From JANYCO01 sp035535995 (lineage in GTDB: Bacteria; Bacteroidota; Bacteroidia; Cytophagales; Cytophagaceae): a DNA stretch of 64,000 nucleotides. Shown in pieces: positions 15,936-26,105 of this stretch. The notes beneath the pieces were generated by a model, which was given only the letters and a program-made list of their open reading frames with translations, made no database searches and was not told the origin of the DNA. Position numbers and translations under genes: made by a program. Within the stretch, counting starts at the first letter, position 1; every line of letters starts with the position of its first letter. The stretch is from contig DATLOZ010000027.1 in NCBI GenBank assembly GCA_035535995.1, positions 124,001 through 188,000 on the forward strand, given 5' to 3'.

Positions 15936-17750
15936 ATGCAGAGCATCAGAAACATTGCGATTATTGCACACGTTGACCACGGTAAAACTACCCTGGTAGA
16001 TAAGATCATCCACGCTTCAAAACTTTTCAGAGAGAACCAGCAATTCGACGACCTGATTTTGGACAACAATGATCTGGAAAGAGAGAGAGGGATTACGATC
16101 CTGGCTAAAAACGTATCTGTACGTTATAAAGATGTAAAGATCAATATTATCGATACTCCAGGCCACGCCGACTTTGGTGGTGAAGTAGAACGCGTACTGA
16201 AGATGGCTGATGGTGTGGTACTCCTGGTAGATGCCTTTGAAGGACCTATGCCGCAAACCAGATTCGTATTAGGTAAAGCAATCGGCCTTGGCTTGAAACC
16301 AATTGTATTGGTAAACAAAGTAGATAAAGAAAACTGTCGCCCGGACGAAGTACAGGAATCTGTATTCGACCTTATGTTCAACCTTGGCGCTACCGAAGAG
16401 CAACTTGACTTCGTAACCGTTTACGGTTCATCCAAACAAGGATGGATGGGGCCAGATTGGAAAAAACCAACCACTGATATTACCTTCCTTTTAGATACAA
16501 TTCTTGAACAGATCCCTCCGGCTCCGGAAGTAGAAGGTACTGTACAAATGCAGATCACTTCGCTGGATTATTCTTCTTTCGTAGGAAGAATCGCGATCGG
16601 CCGTGTGAGCCGTGGTGAGTTGAAAGAAGGCGCTGCTATTTCTCTTTGCAAGGCAGATGGTTCTTTCAAAAAAGGTAGAATCAAAGAACTTCAATTATTC
16701 GAAGGACTTGGTCGCGTGAAAGTGGCAAGTGTAAAATCCGGAGATATTTGTGCCGTTACCGGAATTGAAGATTTCGAAATTGGAGATACGATCGCTGACG
16801 CGGAAAACCCGGAAGCACTTCCAAGGATCGCAGTAGACGAGCCTACTATGAACATGCTCTTCTGCATCAACAACTCTCCGTTCTATGGACGCGATGGTAA
16901 GTTTGTAACTTCCCGTCACCTTCGTGATCGTCTGATGAAAGAGATCGAGAAAAACCTTGCACTTCGCGTGCAGGAAACAGAAAGCGAAGATAGATTCCTG
17001 GTATTCGGCCGCGGTATCCTTCACTTGTCTGTATTGATCGAAACAATGAGAAGAGAAGGATATGAATTACAAGTAGGACAACCTCAGGTAATTTTCAAAG
17101 AAATTGACGGACAACGCTGCGAGCCAATCGAGACGCTGGTTGTAGACGTTCCGGAATCTACTGCAGGAAAAGTGATCGAACTTGCTACACAAAGAAAAGG
17201 CGAGCTATTGATCATGGAACCGAAAGGAGATCTTCAACACTTAGAGTTTAATATCCCTTCAAGAGGTATCATCGGTCTGCGTAACCAGGTGCTTACCGCT
17301 ACGCAAGGAGAAGCGATCATGAACCACCGTTTCAAATCATACGAGCCATATAAAGGCACGATCCCAGGCAGAACTTCTGGTTCTATTATCTCTGGTGAAA
17401 CAGGCGATACCACTGCTTACGCAATCGATAAGCTGCAAGACAGAGGACATTTCTTCATCGATCCAGGTGATGAAGTGTACATGGGACAAGTGATCGGTGA
17501 GCACACACGTGGAAATGATCTTACGGTAAACGTACTGAAAGGTAAAAAACTGACCAACATGCGTGCTTCTGGTACAGACGACAACGTAAAGATCGCTCCG
17601 AAAGTACAATTCTCGTTAGAGGAGTGTATGGAATATATTCAGAAAGACGAACTCCTGGAGATCACGCCTACTGCGCTACGCATGCGTAAGATCTACCTCG
17701 AGGAAAATGAGCGAAACAGAATGAGTAAGAAGTCAGAAGAAATGGCTTAA
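15936..17750 (+). CDS. typA: Ribosome-associated translational GTPase TypA/BipA
   Basis: A 604-residue translation-factor GTPase that binds the ribosome and helps assembly and stress adaptation. The G domain is complete: P-loop AHVDHGKTTL, switch I RGITI, DTPGH, NKVDK. EF-G-like domains III and V and the TypA C-terminal domain follow. It is divergent from metG, and a terminator follows directly. The start at 15936 fits both the family N-terminus (MQSIRNIAIIAHVDHGKTT) and the upstream -7 box. Confidence 0.97.
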   Translation: MQSIRNIAIIAHVDHGKTTLVDKIIHASKLFRENQQFDDLILDNNDLERERGITILAKNVSVRYKDVKINIIDTPGHADFGGEVERVLKMADGVVLLVDAFEGPMPQTRFVLGKAIGLGLKPIVLVNKVDKENCRPDEVQESVFDLMFNLGATEEQLDFVTVYGSSKQGWMGPDWKKPTTDITFLLDTILEQIPPAPEVEGTVQMQITSLDYSSFVGRIAIGRVSRGELKEGAAISLCKADGSFKKGRIKELQLFEGLGRVKVASVKSGDICAVTGIEDFEIGDTIADAENPEALPRIAVDEPTMNMLFCINNSPFYGRDGKFVTSRHLRDRLMKEIEKNLALRVQETESEDRFLVFGRGILHLSVLIETMRREGYELQVGQPQVIFKEIDGQRCEPIETLVVDVPESTAGKVIELATQRKGELLIMEPKGDLQHLEFNIPSRGIIGLRNQVLTATQGEAIMNHRFKSYEPYKGTIPGRTSGSIISGETGDTTAYAIDKLQDRGHFFIDPGDEVYMGQVIGEHTRGNDLTVNVLKGKKLTNMRASGTDDNVKIAPKVQFSLEECMEYIQKDELLEITPTALRMRKIYLEENERNRMSKKSEEMA

Positions 17751-17762
17751 CAATAAAATCAG

Positions 17763-17794
17763 CTGCCGGATATCAAAAGTATCCGGCAGTTTTA
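17763..17794 (+). terminator. Terminator of typA
   Basis: CTGCCGGATA (17763-17772) pairs with TATCCGGCAG (17780-17789), followed by TTTTA. It lies 12 bases after the typA stop and 13 bases before the next gene. Confidence 0.85.
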
Positions 17795-17801
17795 TTTTAG
17801 A

Positions 17802-18080
17802 ATGTATATGATCTCACCAGTAGAAATGATAGGATACCTTGCCGCGGTGCTCACTACTGTGGCTTTTATTCCGCAGGCAGTTTTGGTATACAAGACTAAA
17901 GACACACGTTCTATTTCGCTGGCCATGTTTTTAATTTTTAATCTCGGTCTTATTTGCTGGGCCTTGTATGGCATTTTCTTAAAGCAATTACCTTTGATCC
18001 TTGCGAATGTTACTACGTTGATCTTTGCGCTTTATATTTTGTATATGAAGGTGACGGAGAAGAGAAGGAAATTTTTTTAA
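17802..18080 (+). CDS. SemiSWEET / PQ-loop sugar transporter
   Basis: A 92-residue protein with three membrane helices. This is the half-size SWEET fold that works as a dimer in facilitated sugar movement. The PQ-type motif is in helix 1 (TTVAFIPQAVLVYKTKD), followed by SISLAMFLIFNLGLICWALYGI and a third helix LPLILANVTTLIFALYILYM. There is a second possible start at 17808. It follows the typA terminator, so it probably has its own promoter or depends on read-through. The transported sugar is unknown. Confidence 0.85.
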   Translation: MYMISPVEMIGYLAAVLTTVAFIPQAVLVYKTKDTRSISLAMFLIFNLGLICWALYGIFLKQLPLILANVTTLIFALYILYMKVTEKRRKFF

Positions 18081-18234
18081 TGGATTTATGAATAGTATAT
18101 ATTCAAGAAAAACATAGCTTTTTTAGGTTACTTATTTTTATAAATCTGTATTTATAATAAAATCACTCAATTTTAATTTTTGTTTTGGAAGAGATTCCTG
18201 TATTGAAAGCTACTAATGAAAATTTAAAACAGCT

Positions 18235-21200
18235 ATGAATAAACTACTACTCTCACTTTTATTTATTGTACTAACTATTTTTCAGACAAAGGCAGCCTAT
18301 AATCCTAACACATGGAGTTATGAAGTTACTACAAATGCCGATTCAGGCCCAGGGTCTCTTCGCCAGGCCATTATTGATTTTAATAACGATATTTTGACTA
18401 TACCTAGTGCTCTACTAAATAGATCGGTGGGATTTGTGATTCCTAACCCTGTTGCTAATGCAGGTGATGATATTACAATTCATCTTTATTCACCTTTACC
18501 GGTAATCAATTTTGATGGGTTAGGTTTTGGCAATAATGATCCAGTTAATCATGCCTATAGCCAGGTTATACTTTCCGGGCTTTATTTACCTAATCCGCAT
18601 GTAGCCCCGATAGTTTACCAACAAGGCATAAAATACCGTTCGTCATATGCAAACAATCACTTTATTTCTTTCGCAGGAAGAAAAATTTTGGTGACGAATA
18701 CAAATGATGTGGGAGTAGGTTCTCTAACCGAGGCAATTCTTGAAGCCAATATGACTCCTGAGCAAGATACCATTGTATTTGATATACCAGGGATGGCACC
18801 CCACAAAATTAATTTGAGTTATTACCTTCCTTTTATTTTGACTCCTATGATTATAGATGGTTCTACACAACCTGCATATGGGTATACAGGAAACAATCCT
18901 AAAATTGAACTAGATGGAACCAACCTTACTTACTCTTCTTATGAAAGTATCTCTGCACCAATAGCATTAGGAGCTTGTTTTTCCATACTAGGAACAGAAC
19001 AACCTGGCTCTTATCCATCCTCGACAAGTTATAGACATGGTAACAACGTTAATATTTATGGTTTATACATTCACAATTTTCCAATAGGAATACATCTCTA
19101 TGGACATAGTTATATAATCGGAGCTCCTAACAAAGGAAATGTAATCAGTGGTAATTCGAAAAATGCTATACTGTTTGGGCAACCAGCCAGCTCTGCATTT
19201 ATGGATGATGGCTCCATATGTAGTAGCGTTACAATTCAAAATAATTTAATCGGTACTACTCCGGATGGTAAATCTGCCATGCCTAATGGAACGGTTTCTA
19301 GCACATGGTACCTATATGATAATTCTGTATTTGGATTGGAAGGAAGCAACATTAACATTTTGAACAATGTAATATCAGGGAATACAGCCTGTGTCTTTTT
19401 TGCTTTTAGTCAAATGCCGGTATCAGGTATTTATAAAAAAGTAAATGGATTGATCATAAAAGGAAATAAGATTGGAACTGATATTGATGGACAATATGCT
19501 ATTCCCAATGGCCATGTTTTTTATGGTGATAATGGTGCAGCATATCCCTTTCTCAGTAATGTTCAGATCGGAGGAAGTAATATCAGTGACAGAAATTTGA
19601 TATCGGGAAATACAGGTTTTTTTAATCTTGGTGTTTGCACGAATCTTTCCATAGAAAATAATTATATAGGAACTGATATAACAGGAAATAATCCGATTCC
19701 TAATGCTTTCAAAATTGAAACGAACACTTCTACTAATATTTCAATTAAAAATAATTTGATTGCCAACAATACAATTAATCCATTGGTATCAGGAGTGAAT
19801 GCTATAATTACAAAAAATTCAATCTATAATAATTCTGGTTCAATAATTACTAATCCAAACCTGGCAGCACCTTTAATTACGTATCGCTCTGTGGACAGCA
19901 TCAGCGGGACTTCCAAAGCGTACATGAAAATAGAATTGTATCAGGATAATGGATTTAATAATTTCTTACAAGGAAAAGATTTTATTGCTCAGACAGTTTC
20001 TGACGGAAATGGAAATTGGAGGTACAAAGGCTCGCTTCAAAATCCTGTAAAAGTAATAGCTATTGCAATCGACACCATAAGATATCAAACATCGTCATAT
20101 TCTCAACCGGCAATAAACTTAGGGCCAAATAAAACTTTTTGTATTGCTGATACAGCTGTGCTTGATGCAGGAAGTTCTTACTACTCTTATCTCTGGTCTA
20201 CCGGAGAAACTACTCAAAAGATTAAAGCAATTACCAACGGTGACTATTGGGTAGAGGTAAGCGATGGTATTTTGTCTTATCGGGATACTATAAAAATAAA
20301 TTATATTGCTCGCCCTGTAGTATCGCTTGGTAAGGATACCACACTCTGTAGTGGACGAACCATCACATTAAATGCCGGAAACCCGGGAGCTACTTATCGA
20401 TGGAATAATGTTCTTGCTTCACAAACTAAAACAATTTCAACAGGAGGTACCTACATTGTAGAAGTTGCATTTAATAATTGTAAAAATTCAGATACTATAC
20501 AAATCACTTCAGTACAAGGAGTATCTACTAATCTTGGTCCTGATAAAACCGTATGTACAGGAACCTCTCTAGTATTGAACGCTTCCGGAACAAATGTTAA
20601 TTATCTATGGTCAGATGGCAAAACAACAAGTACGGATACTGTCACAGTGCCAGGAAAATATTGGGTAAAAGTGTCCAATGCATATTGTATAGCATCCGAT
20701 ACAATCATTATTAATAACGTATCAGTGAATGTAAATTTAGGTAGAGATACAACACTTTGCACAGGTCAATCTTTAACACTTGATGCAGGAAATTCAGGAG
20801 CTACTTACAAATGGAACAATAATAATTCGTTGATTACTCAGACAAGATCAATAACTACAAATGGGTTATATTTTGTAGATGTTACTAAAGGAAATTGTAC
20901 GAAACGAGATTCGATCAATGTTTTAGTAAAAGCAATTCCTGTTATCAATTTATCAGATGATACAACAGCCTGTCAAGGATCTTCATTCGTGTTAAATGCA
21001 GGGAATCCGGGATGTCAATATAAATGGTCTACGGGTAGCATTTCACAATCAATTACAATTTCTTCTTCTGGTACCTATTCGGTAGAAGTGTATCATGAAG
21101 GGGCCTGTCACAAAAAAGATAGTATCCAGGTAGCATTTGTGGACTGTAGTGTTTTGAGTGGTACAGTTTATGAAGAATCAAATTCGGATTGTTTGCAGAA

Positions 21201-23007
21201 TGCAGGAGAGAGAGCAATCTCCGGTAGATTTGTATCACTGAAAAATACTGACAATGGAAAAAATTACTACGCTACCACAGATGCCGTTGGAAATTATGAG
21301 CTGTCAGTTCCATATGGAAATTATGAAGTAGCTCTTGTACCTAAACCTGATTTGCAAATTTTGTGTCCTGCTACAAAATCATATTTAATTTCTGCAAATA
21401 ATACAGTAATTGCTCCAAAAAATTTTGGTGTTAAAATCACTTCCATCACTAATTTTTCGATTGGTATTAATAACTTGTCTTCTCTGCGCTTAAACTCTTT
21501 AGTTACTTATTCTCTAACCTATTCCAATATTGGTACTCTTGCGAAATCTGGTGTGGTTAAACTGGTAAAAGATCCTTTTATGGAATATTATATGGAGCAA
21601 ATAGCCGGTGCTCAAATTAATGGAGATACATTGACCTATAATTATTCATTGTTAAATCCGGGCGAAAGCAATACAATTCCCATTATTATTCTAATACCTT
21701 TCAATCGTGACCTTACGGGAAAAAATGCTTGTGTAAAGGCAAGCGTAATTCCGTCGGAAACCGATGCTTCTCCCTCGGATAATGTAATGAATTCATGTTC
21801 TATATATGCATACCCTTTTGATCCCAACAATAAACAGGTATATCCTGCCGGCGCTTCTAATGAAGGATTCATAGGCAGCAAGGATACTATTCTTACATAT
21901 ACTATCAATTTTCAAAATACAGGAACTGATACTGCTCGCTCAGTCACAATCAAGGATACACTCTCCTCATTGTTGGATGTCGCCTCATTCGAAAAAATAG
22001 GTTCCAGCTATCCATGCGATGCACAAATAACGGGAGAAGGAATTCTAACATTTTCTTTCAACAATATTATGCTTCCCGATAGCAACATAAATGAACCAGC
22101 CAGTCATGGGTTTGTACAATTTACGATCCATAGAAAAAAAGATGCTCCTGACGCTAGTGTTATCACAAATGAAGCTTTTATCTTTTTTGATCAGGCGGAT
22201 CCTGTGCCGACGAATAAAACAATTACTACTTTAAATTACCAGCAATCTATTCAGACAATTCAATTTGATCAGTCAAATATGTTTACTTATCAAACTACTC
22301 CGGTTACGCTGTCAGCATTAGCCTCTTCTGCTCTGCCGGTAAACTACGTGGTATCGGGCCCTGCAACATTAGACGGAGATAATCTGACGATCACAGGTGC
22401 CGGAGAAATAAGAGTAAGAGTTTATCAGGAAGGCAATGCGGATTTCGCTCCTGTATTTACGGATAAAATTTTTACAATTTTAAAAGCAAATCAGGTAATC
22501 TCATTTGATTCGATTCCGGATTTATTAGATAATGAAGAATATTCTTTACATGCCGTAGGAGGAAATTCAGGCTTACCAATTGTATATACTGTTCTTTCAG
22601 GTCCAGCTGTTATCAATGGAAATACAGTAAGCTTTATAGGCACAGGTGATGTGTCGATAGAAGCTTCTCAGCAAGGTGATGATAATTATTCTGACGCAAA
22701 TCCTGTGATCCGTACATTGACAGTATCAACTGCTCAAACTACTGAAATTACGATTGACCAATCTGCAAAAAGTAAAATGGAAGTGTATCCAAATCCTTCT
22801 ACTGGAATGTTTACCGTAACAATTGTAAACGGAGATTTATTGCAGGCGCAATCCACGATCCAACTTTTTAATTCTGCCGGAATAATGGTTAATACAAGGA
22901 CTGCCAGCAATTACAATGAGTATACAATGGAATTAACGAAAGGAACATATTACATTAAGTTTTTTGATTCTGGTAAAATCTATTCACAAAAAATAGTTAT
23001 TCAATAA
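18235..23007 (+). CDS. Giant secreted repeat protein, adhesin-like T9SS cargo (1590 aa)
   Basis: A surface or secreted protein with no visible catalytic motif. A signal peptide (1-20) precedes two CSLREA-like motifs, GSLRQAI at about 40 and VGSLTEAIL at about 161. A right-handed parallel beta-helix region (about 210-600) is rich in NVISGN and NNLIG turns. Five tandem Ig-like repeats of about 69 residues start near 627, 696, 765, 833 and 904, each opening with an LGxDxTxC-like motif. Then come an SdrD B-like region (about 972-1060), DUF11-like conserved repeats (about 1075-1330), two MBG-like domains (about 1335-1500) and a T9SS sorting domain starting VYPNPS. It is a single-gene unit. A role in adhesion, matrix or gliding is inference. 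Confidence 0.85.
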   Translation: MNKLLLSLLFIVLTIFQTKAAYNPNTWSYEVTTNADSGPGSLRQAIIDFNNDILTIPSALLNRSVGFVIPNPVANAGDDITIHLYSPLPVINFDGLGFGNNDPVNHAYSQVILSGLYLPNPHVAPIVYQQGIKYRSSYANNHFISFAGRKILVTNTNDVGVGSLTEAILEANMTPEQDTIVFDIPGMAPHKINLSYYLPFILTPMIIDGSTQPAYGYTGNNPKIELDGTNLTYSSYESISAPIALGACFSILGTEQPGSYPSSTSYRHGNNVNIYGLYIHNFPIGIHLYGHSYIIGAPNKGNVISGNSKNAILFGQPASSAFMDDGSICSSVTIQNNLIGTTPDGKSAMPNGTVSSTWYLYDNSVFGLEGSNINILNNVISGNTACVFFAFSQMPVSGIYKKVNGLIIKGNKIGTDIDGQYAIPNGHVFYGDNGAAYPFLSNVQIGGSNISDRNLISGNTGFFNLGVCTNLSIENNYIGTDITGNNPIPNAFKIETNTSTNISIKNNLIANNTINPLVSGVNAIITKNSIYNNSGSIITNPNLAAPLITYRSVDSISGTSKAYMKIELYQDNGFNNFLQGKDFIAQTVSDGNGNWRYKGSLQNPVKVIAIAIDTIRYQTSSYSQPAINLGPNKTFCIADTAVLDAGSSYYSYLWSTGETTQKIKAITNGDYWVEVSDGILSYRDTIKINYIARPVVSLGKDTTLCSGRTITLNAGNPGATYRWNNVLASQTKTISTGGTYIVEVAFNNCKNSDTIQITSVQGVSTNLGPDKTVCTGTSLVLNASGTNVNYLWSDGKTTSTDTVTVPGKYWVKVSNAYCIASDTIIINNVSVNVNLGRDTTLCTGQSLTLDAGNSGATYKWNNNNSLITQTRSITTNGLYFVDVTKGNCTKRDSINVLVKAIPVINLSDDTTACQGSSFVLNAGNPGCQYKWSTGSISQSITISSSGTYSVEVYHEGACHKKDSIQVAFVDCSVLSGTVYEESNSDCLQNAGERAISGRFVSLKNTDNGKNYYATTDAVGNYELSVPYGNYEVALVPKPDLQILCPATKSYLISANNTVIAPKNFGVKITSITNFSIGINNLSSLRLNSLVTYSLTYSNIGTLAKSGVVKLVKDPFMEYYMEQIAGAQINGDTLTYNYSLLNPGESNTIPIIILIPFNRDLTGKNACVKASVIPSETDASPSDNVMNSCSIYAYPFDPNNKQVYPAGASNEGFIGSKDTILTYTINFQNTGTDTARSVTIKDTLSSLLDVASFEKIGSSYPCDAQITGEGILTFSFNNIMLPDSNINEPASHGFVQFTIHRKKDAPDASVITNEAFIFFDQADPVPTNKTITTLNYQQSIQTIQFDQSNMFTYQTTPVTLSALASSALPVNYVVSGPATLDGDNLTITGAGEIRVRVYQEGNADFAPVFTDKIFTILKANQVISFDSIPDLLDNEEYSLHAVGGNSGLPIVYTVLSGPAVINGNTVSFIGTGDVSIEASQQGDDNYSDANPVIRTLTVSTAQTTEITIDQSAKSKMEVYPNPSTGMFTVTIVNGDLLQAQSTIQLFNSAGIMVNTRTASNYNEYTMELTKGTYYIKFFDSGKIYSQKIVIQ

Positions 23008-23008
23008 T

Positions 23009-23040
23009 AATATATTCAACGAAAACGAATTGAATATATT
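23009..23040 (+). terminator. AT-rich stem-loop after the giant protein gene
   Basis: AATATATTCAA (23009-23019) pairs exactly with TTGAATATATT (23030-23040) around a 10-base loop. It lies directly after the stop codon. The low GC makes it a modest terminator. Confidence 0.5.
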
Positions 23041-23087
23041 GCAACTATAATAGTGTCAGCAGAGAGAAATCATCTATCTTTATAAAC

Positions 23088-23915
23088 ATGGCACTCGCAT
23101 TAGATAGAACTATTCATTTCTTTAATTACAAAAATATTTCGCTTCATTATACCCTGTATGGTGTAGGAAGCAAACCAATATTTCTTTTCCATGGCTTTGG
23201 TCTGAGCGGGAAAATATTTTTTGAATTAGAAGAAGTCTTTTCTTCGCAATACACCATTTATAATTTTGATCTTCCCTTTCACGGACAAAGTCATTGGCAA
23301 GGCGAAGCGCCGATCACAGAAATTTTCTGGAAAAATTTTCTGGAAGAATTTTGCCGTCAGAAAAATATCGAAAAATTTTCCTTGTTGGGCTATAGCATTG
23401 GTTGCCGGCTGCTCTGGGCTTCGGTGAATAGTTGTCCTGCTAAAATAGAGGAAGTAATTGCAATTGCTCCTGACGGTATTAAGAGTAGCTTTTGGTACCG
23501 GCTGGCTACGAGTAGTGCAGTTTCACGTTTCTTATTTAAAACAACACTTTTTAAAAATTATATTCCTGCAATATTAACCATTGGTAAATTTCTGCATCTC
23601 GCTCCAAAGATCACTGTGCGGTTTGCAGAAAGCCAGTTGATGACAGCAGAACAAAGAGAGCGTGTATATTATACCTGGATTAATTTCAGAGAATTGAAAG
23701 TACATGAAATAAAGACTTCAGCGATGATCAATCTTTATAAGATCAAAGTTTCAATTTATTTAGGTGAGCAGGATAAGATCATTACTGCAAAAACAATAGA
23801 ACCTTTGGTACAAAAGCTGGAAAACAAAAATGTGATCACACTCCAGGCCGGACATTCTAATTTGGTAGGAAAGCTAGTAGAATATTTAAGATCTGATTTG
23901 AATAAAAGATCTTAA
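23088..23915 (+). CDS. Alpha/beta hydrolase
   Basis: A 275-residue serine hydrolase with the oxyanion region FLFHGFG and nucleophile elbow GYSIG (S103). An acidic residue in LGEQDKI and the late His in AGHSNLVG complete a triad. No signal peptide, so probably cytoplasmic. The substrate cannot be told from the sequence. Its TAA stop overlaps the stop of the convergent DUF4835 gene in the four bases TTAA (23912-23915), leaving no room for a separate terminator. Confidence 0.8.
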   Translation: MALALDRTIHFFNYKNISLHYTLYGVGSKPIFLFHGFGLSGKIFFELEEVFSSQYTIYNFDLPFHGQSHWQGEAPITEIFWKNFLEEFCRQKNIEKFSLLGYSIGCRLLWASVNSCPAKIEEVIAIAPDGIKSSFWYRLATSSAVSRFLFKTTLFKNYIPAILTIGKFLHLAPKITVRFAESQLMTAEQRERVYYTWINFRELKVHEIKTSAMINLYKIKVSIYLGEQDKIITAKTIEPLVQKLENKNVITLQAGHSNLVGKLVEYLRSDLNKRS

Positions 23916-24832
23916 TTTTTCATGATCGTCGAATAAGCATCTGAGTTGATCATATCAATCTCGCGCAGGAGATTTACAACCTCAGTTTTCATTTCGATAT
24001 TAGCTTTGGAAAACATCTGGATCAATTCGTTTTTCTTTGCCAGGAAAAAACTTCCTGTTAAAATATTAATAGGAACAGCCTGCTTTGATACACGAATCTT
24101 TTTTAACGCTTCAATAATTTTTTTTCTCGCTTCGTCCGGATTGTCAACAAATTTATCCATTGCCTCGCGATGATAGGTATAGATCGCTTCGCGGAAAGGT
24201 ACGAATTGCTGGTTATTCAAGTTCACAATCAATGCCATGCGGTTGTTGAAGTCACCGTTTTCCCAACCGTTTTTTCCACTCAGGTTCAACGGCGCCGGCC
24301 CCGCTGACTGTGCGGTATTGGCAAGTGCAAATGCTTTTTCAATATGCGGACTTCCACCCATCTTGGCAAAGCTATCGTAGTCGAGCGCGAGAGCAATGTA
24401 AGCGTAGAAAGACAGCATGGAAGCAATGTTTGAAATGAAAACATTTTCATTATAGTCAAGCGGCTGTCCCTGGCTGAATTCAAAATCAAAATTTTTGTCG
24501 ATGAAAGTAAGAATGATCGTTTCATAAGTAGCGCCATAGACAGGACGCACAAACTGGATCTGCGCAGTGCTCACGTATTTTCCCAGTGTGGTACTTTTGT
24601 CCAGCGTAAGCACCATGTTGCATTTGATACGCTCTTGAGGAGAAAACTGATCGTTGGTCCAACGGCGGTTGTTTACAAAATTGGTCATCGCCGTTTTTAT
24701 ATCGTCGGTAATATTCTTTGGAAGGTCCGGCACTTGCTGGCGATCGAGGGTAATGTTAAATTCCACTTCCTGAGAAATACCAGGAAGAGAAAAAATCAGC
24801 AGACAGGTTAGTAGTATAAAAAAACGTTTCAT
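23912..24832 (-). CDS. DUF4835 family protein (possibly T9SS protein PorD)
   Basis: A 306-residue exported protein. I use the ATG at 24832 because it opens with a signal peptide (MKRFFILLTCLLIFSLPGISQ); the longer frame to 24925 would overlap coaBC. The sequence (EVEFNITLDRQQVPDLPKN, RRWTNDQFSPQERIKCNM) fits the DUF4835 family, which in Bacteroidota follows coaBC. I recall that the family has been named PorD in connection with type IX secretion, but I cannot confirm this. That would fit the T9SS cargo in this window. It is the last visible gene of the bamD-rpoZ-coaBC cluster. Confidence 0.8.
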   Translation of the reverse strand: MKRFFILLTCLLIFSLPGISQEVEFNITLDRQQVPDLPKNITDDIKTAMTNFVNNRRWTNDQFSPQERIKCNMVLTLDKSTTLGKYVSTAQIQFVRPVYGATYETIILTFIDKNFDFEFSQGQPLDYNENVFISNIASMLSFYAYIALALDYDSFAKMGGSPHIEKAFALANTAQSAGPAPLNLSGKNGWENGDFNNRMALIVNLNNQQFVPFREAIYTYHREAMDKFVDNPDEARKKIIEALKKIRVSKQAVPINILTGSFFLAKKNELIQMFSKANIEMKTEVVNLLREIDMINSDAYSTIMKN

Positions 24833-24863
24833 GTATTTTGATTTGAAGATTTGATAATGATCA

Positions 24864-26084
24864 TCAAACCCATTTAAGAGAAGCTGTACCAATTGAATAT
24901 TCATGAATAGTTTCGAGAATATCAACCGCTACTTCTTTCTTAGACTTTAACCCAAAATTTTTGATTTTATTATCCTTATCGAGGATTGTTATTTTATTGG
25001 TATCGTATCCAAACCCAGCACCTGCATCGTTTAGGGAGTTTAGTACGATCAGATCGAAATTTTTAGCAATAAGTTTTCCTTTGGCGTTTTCCAGTTCGTC
25101 GTTTGTCTCAAGAGCAAAGCCTACAGTGATCTGGCCTTCACGTTTTAGCTTGCCGGTCTCTTTGGCAATGTCGGTCGTTTTCGTCAGCTCGATTGTAAAT
25201 TCGTCTTCTTTCTTTTTGATCTTTTTATCAGAAACGATCTTAGGGGTATAGTCTGCCACAGCAGCGGCGAGGATTACGATGTCGGCAGCATGGAATTTTT
25301 TTTCTACTGCATTATACATTTCCTGTGCGGAAGCAACACCAATGAAATTAACTCCAGCAGGTTTTTCAAGCGCTGTAGGGCCGCTTACTAAGATTACTTC
25401 GGCGCCCATGTCTGCGGCAACGGCAGCAAGCTGGTAGCCCATTTTTCCTGTAGAATGATTGCTGATGTATCGTACCGGATCAAAGGCTTCCTGGGTAGGG
25501 CCGGCGGTGATGAGTATTTTTTTTCCTGCGAAAATATTCTTCGTCGAAAAATAGTTGAGTACTGCTTCTACAATATGCTCGGGCTCTGCCATACGGCCTT
25601 TGCCTTCAAGTCCACTGGCCAGTTCACCGAACTCCGCATCAACCAAACGGTTTCCGTAAGATTTTAATTTAGCAAGATTTTGTTGAGTAGAAGGATGGCC
25701 GAACATATCCAGATCCATGGCCGGTGCAATGAATACAGGGCAACGAGCAGATAGATATACAGCACAAAGAAGATTATCGCAAATGCCATTGGCTAGTTTG
25801 CCAATCGTATTTGCGCTTGCCGGGGCAATTACAAAGAGGTCTGCCCAAAGGCCAAGCTCTACGTGGTTGTTCCATTCACCTTGTTCGTTTTTTACAAACT
25901 CGGTATAAACAGGATTTTTAGATAAAGTGGAAAGGGTAAGGGGAGTAATAAAAGAAGAAGCAGAAGAAGTCATCACGACTTTTACTTCTGCTTCTTCTTT
26001 TATAAGCTGCCTGATCAGCAAGGCTGTTTTATAGGCAGCGATACTGCCACATACTCCGATTAATATTTTTTTACCGCGGAGCAT
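24864..26084 (-). CDS. coaBC: Bifunctional phosphopantothenoylcysteine decarboxylase / phosphopantothenate-cysteine ligase
   Basis: A 406-residue coenzyme A biosynthesis enzyme. The N-terminal flavoprotein half (CoaC) has GSIAAYKTALLIRQL, the PASANTIGKLANGICDNLL motif and PAMDLDMF. The C-terminal half (CoaB) begins near ILITAGPTQEAFDPVRYISNHSTGKMG. It adds Cys to 4'-phosphopantothenate and then decarboxylates the product. It follows rpoZ by 21 bases and precedes the DUF4835 gene, the usual Bacteroidota order. Confidence 0.96.
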   Translation of the reverse strand: MLRGKKILIGVCGSIAAYKTALLIRQLIKEEAEVKVVMTSSASSFITPLTLSTLSKNPVYTEFVKNEQGEWNNHVELGLWADLFVIAPASANTIGKLANGICDNLLCAVYLSARCPVFIAPAMDLDMFGHPSTQQNLAKLKSYGNRLVDAEFGELASGLEGKGRMAEPEHIVEAVLNYFSTKNIFAGKKILITAGPTQEAFDPVRYISNHSTGKMGYQLAAVAADMGAEVILVSGPTALEKPAGVNFIGVASAQEMYNAVEKKFHAADIVILAAAVADYTPKIVSDKKIKKKEDEFTIELTKTTDIAKETGKLKREGQITVGFALETNDELENAKGKLIAKNFDLIVLNSLNDAGAGFGYDTNKITILDKDNKIKNFGLKSKKEVAVDILETIHEYSIGTASLKWV

Positions 26085-26105
26085 AGCGCTTTTTTCAGGG
26101 TTAAT

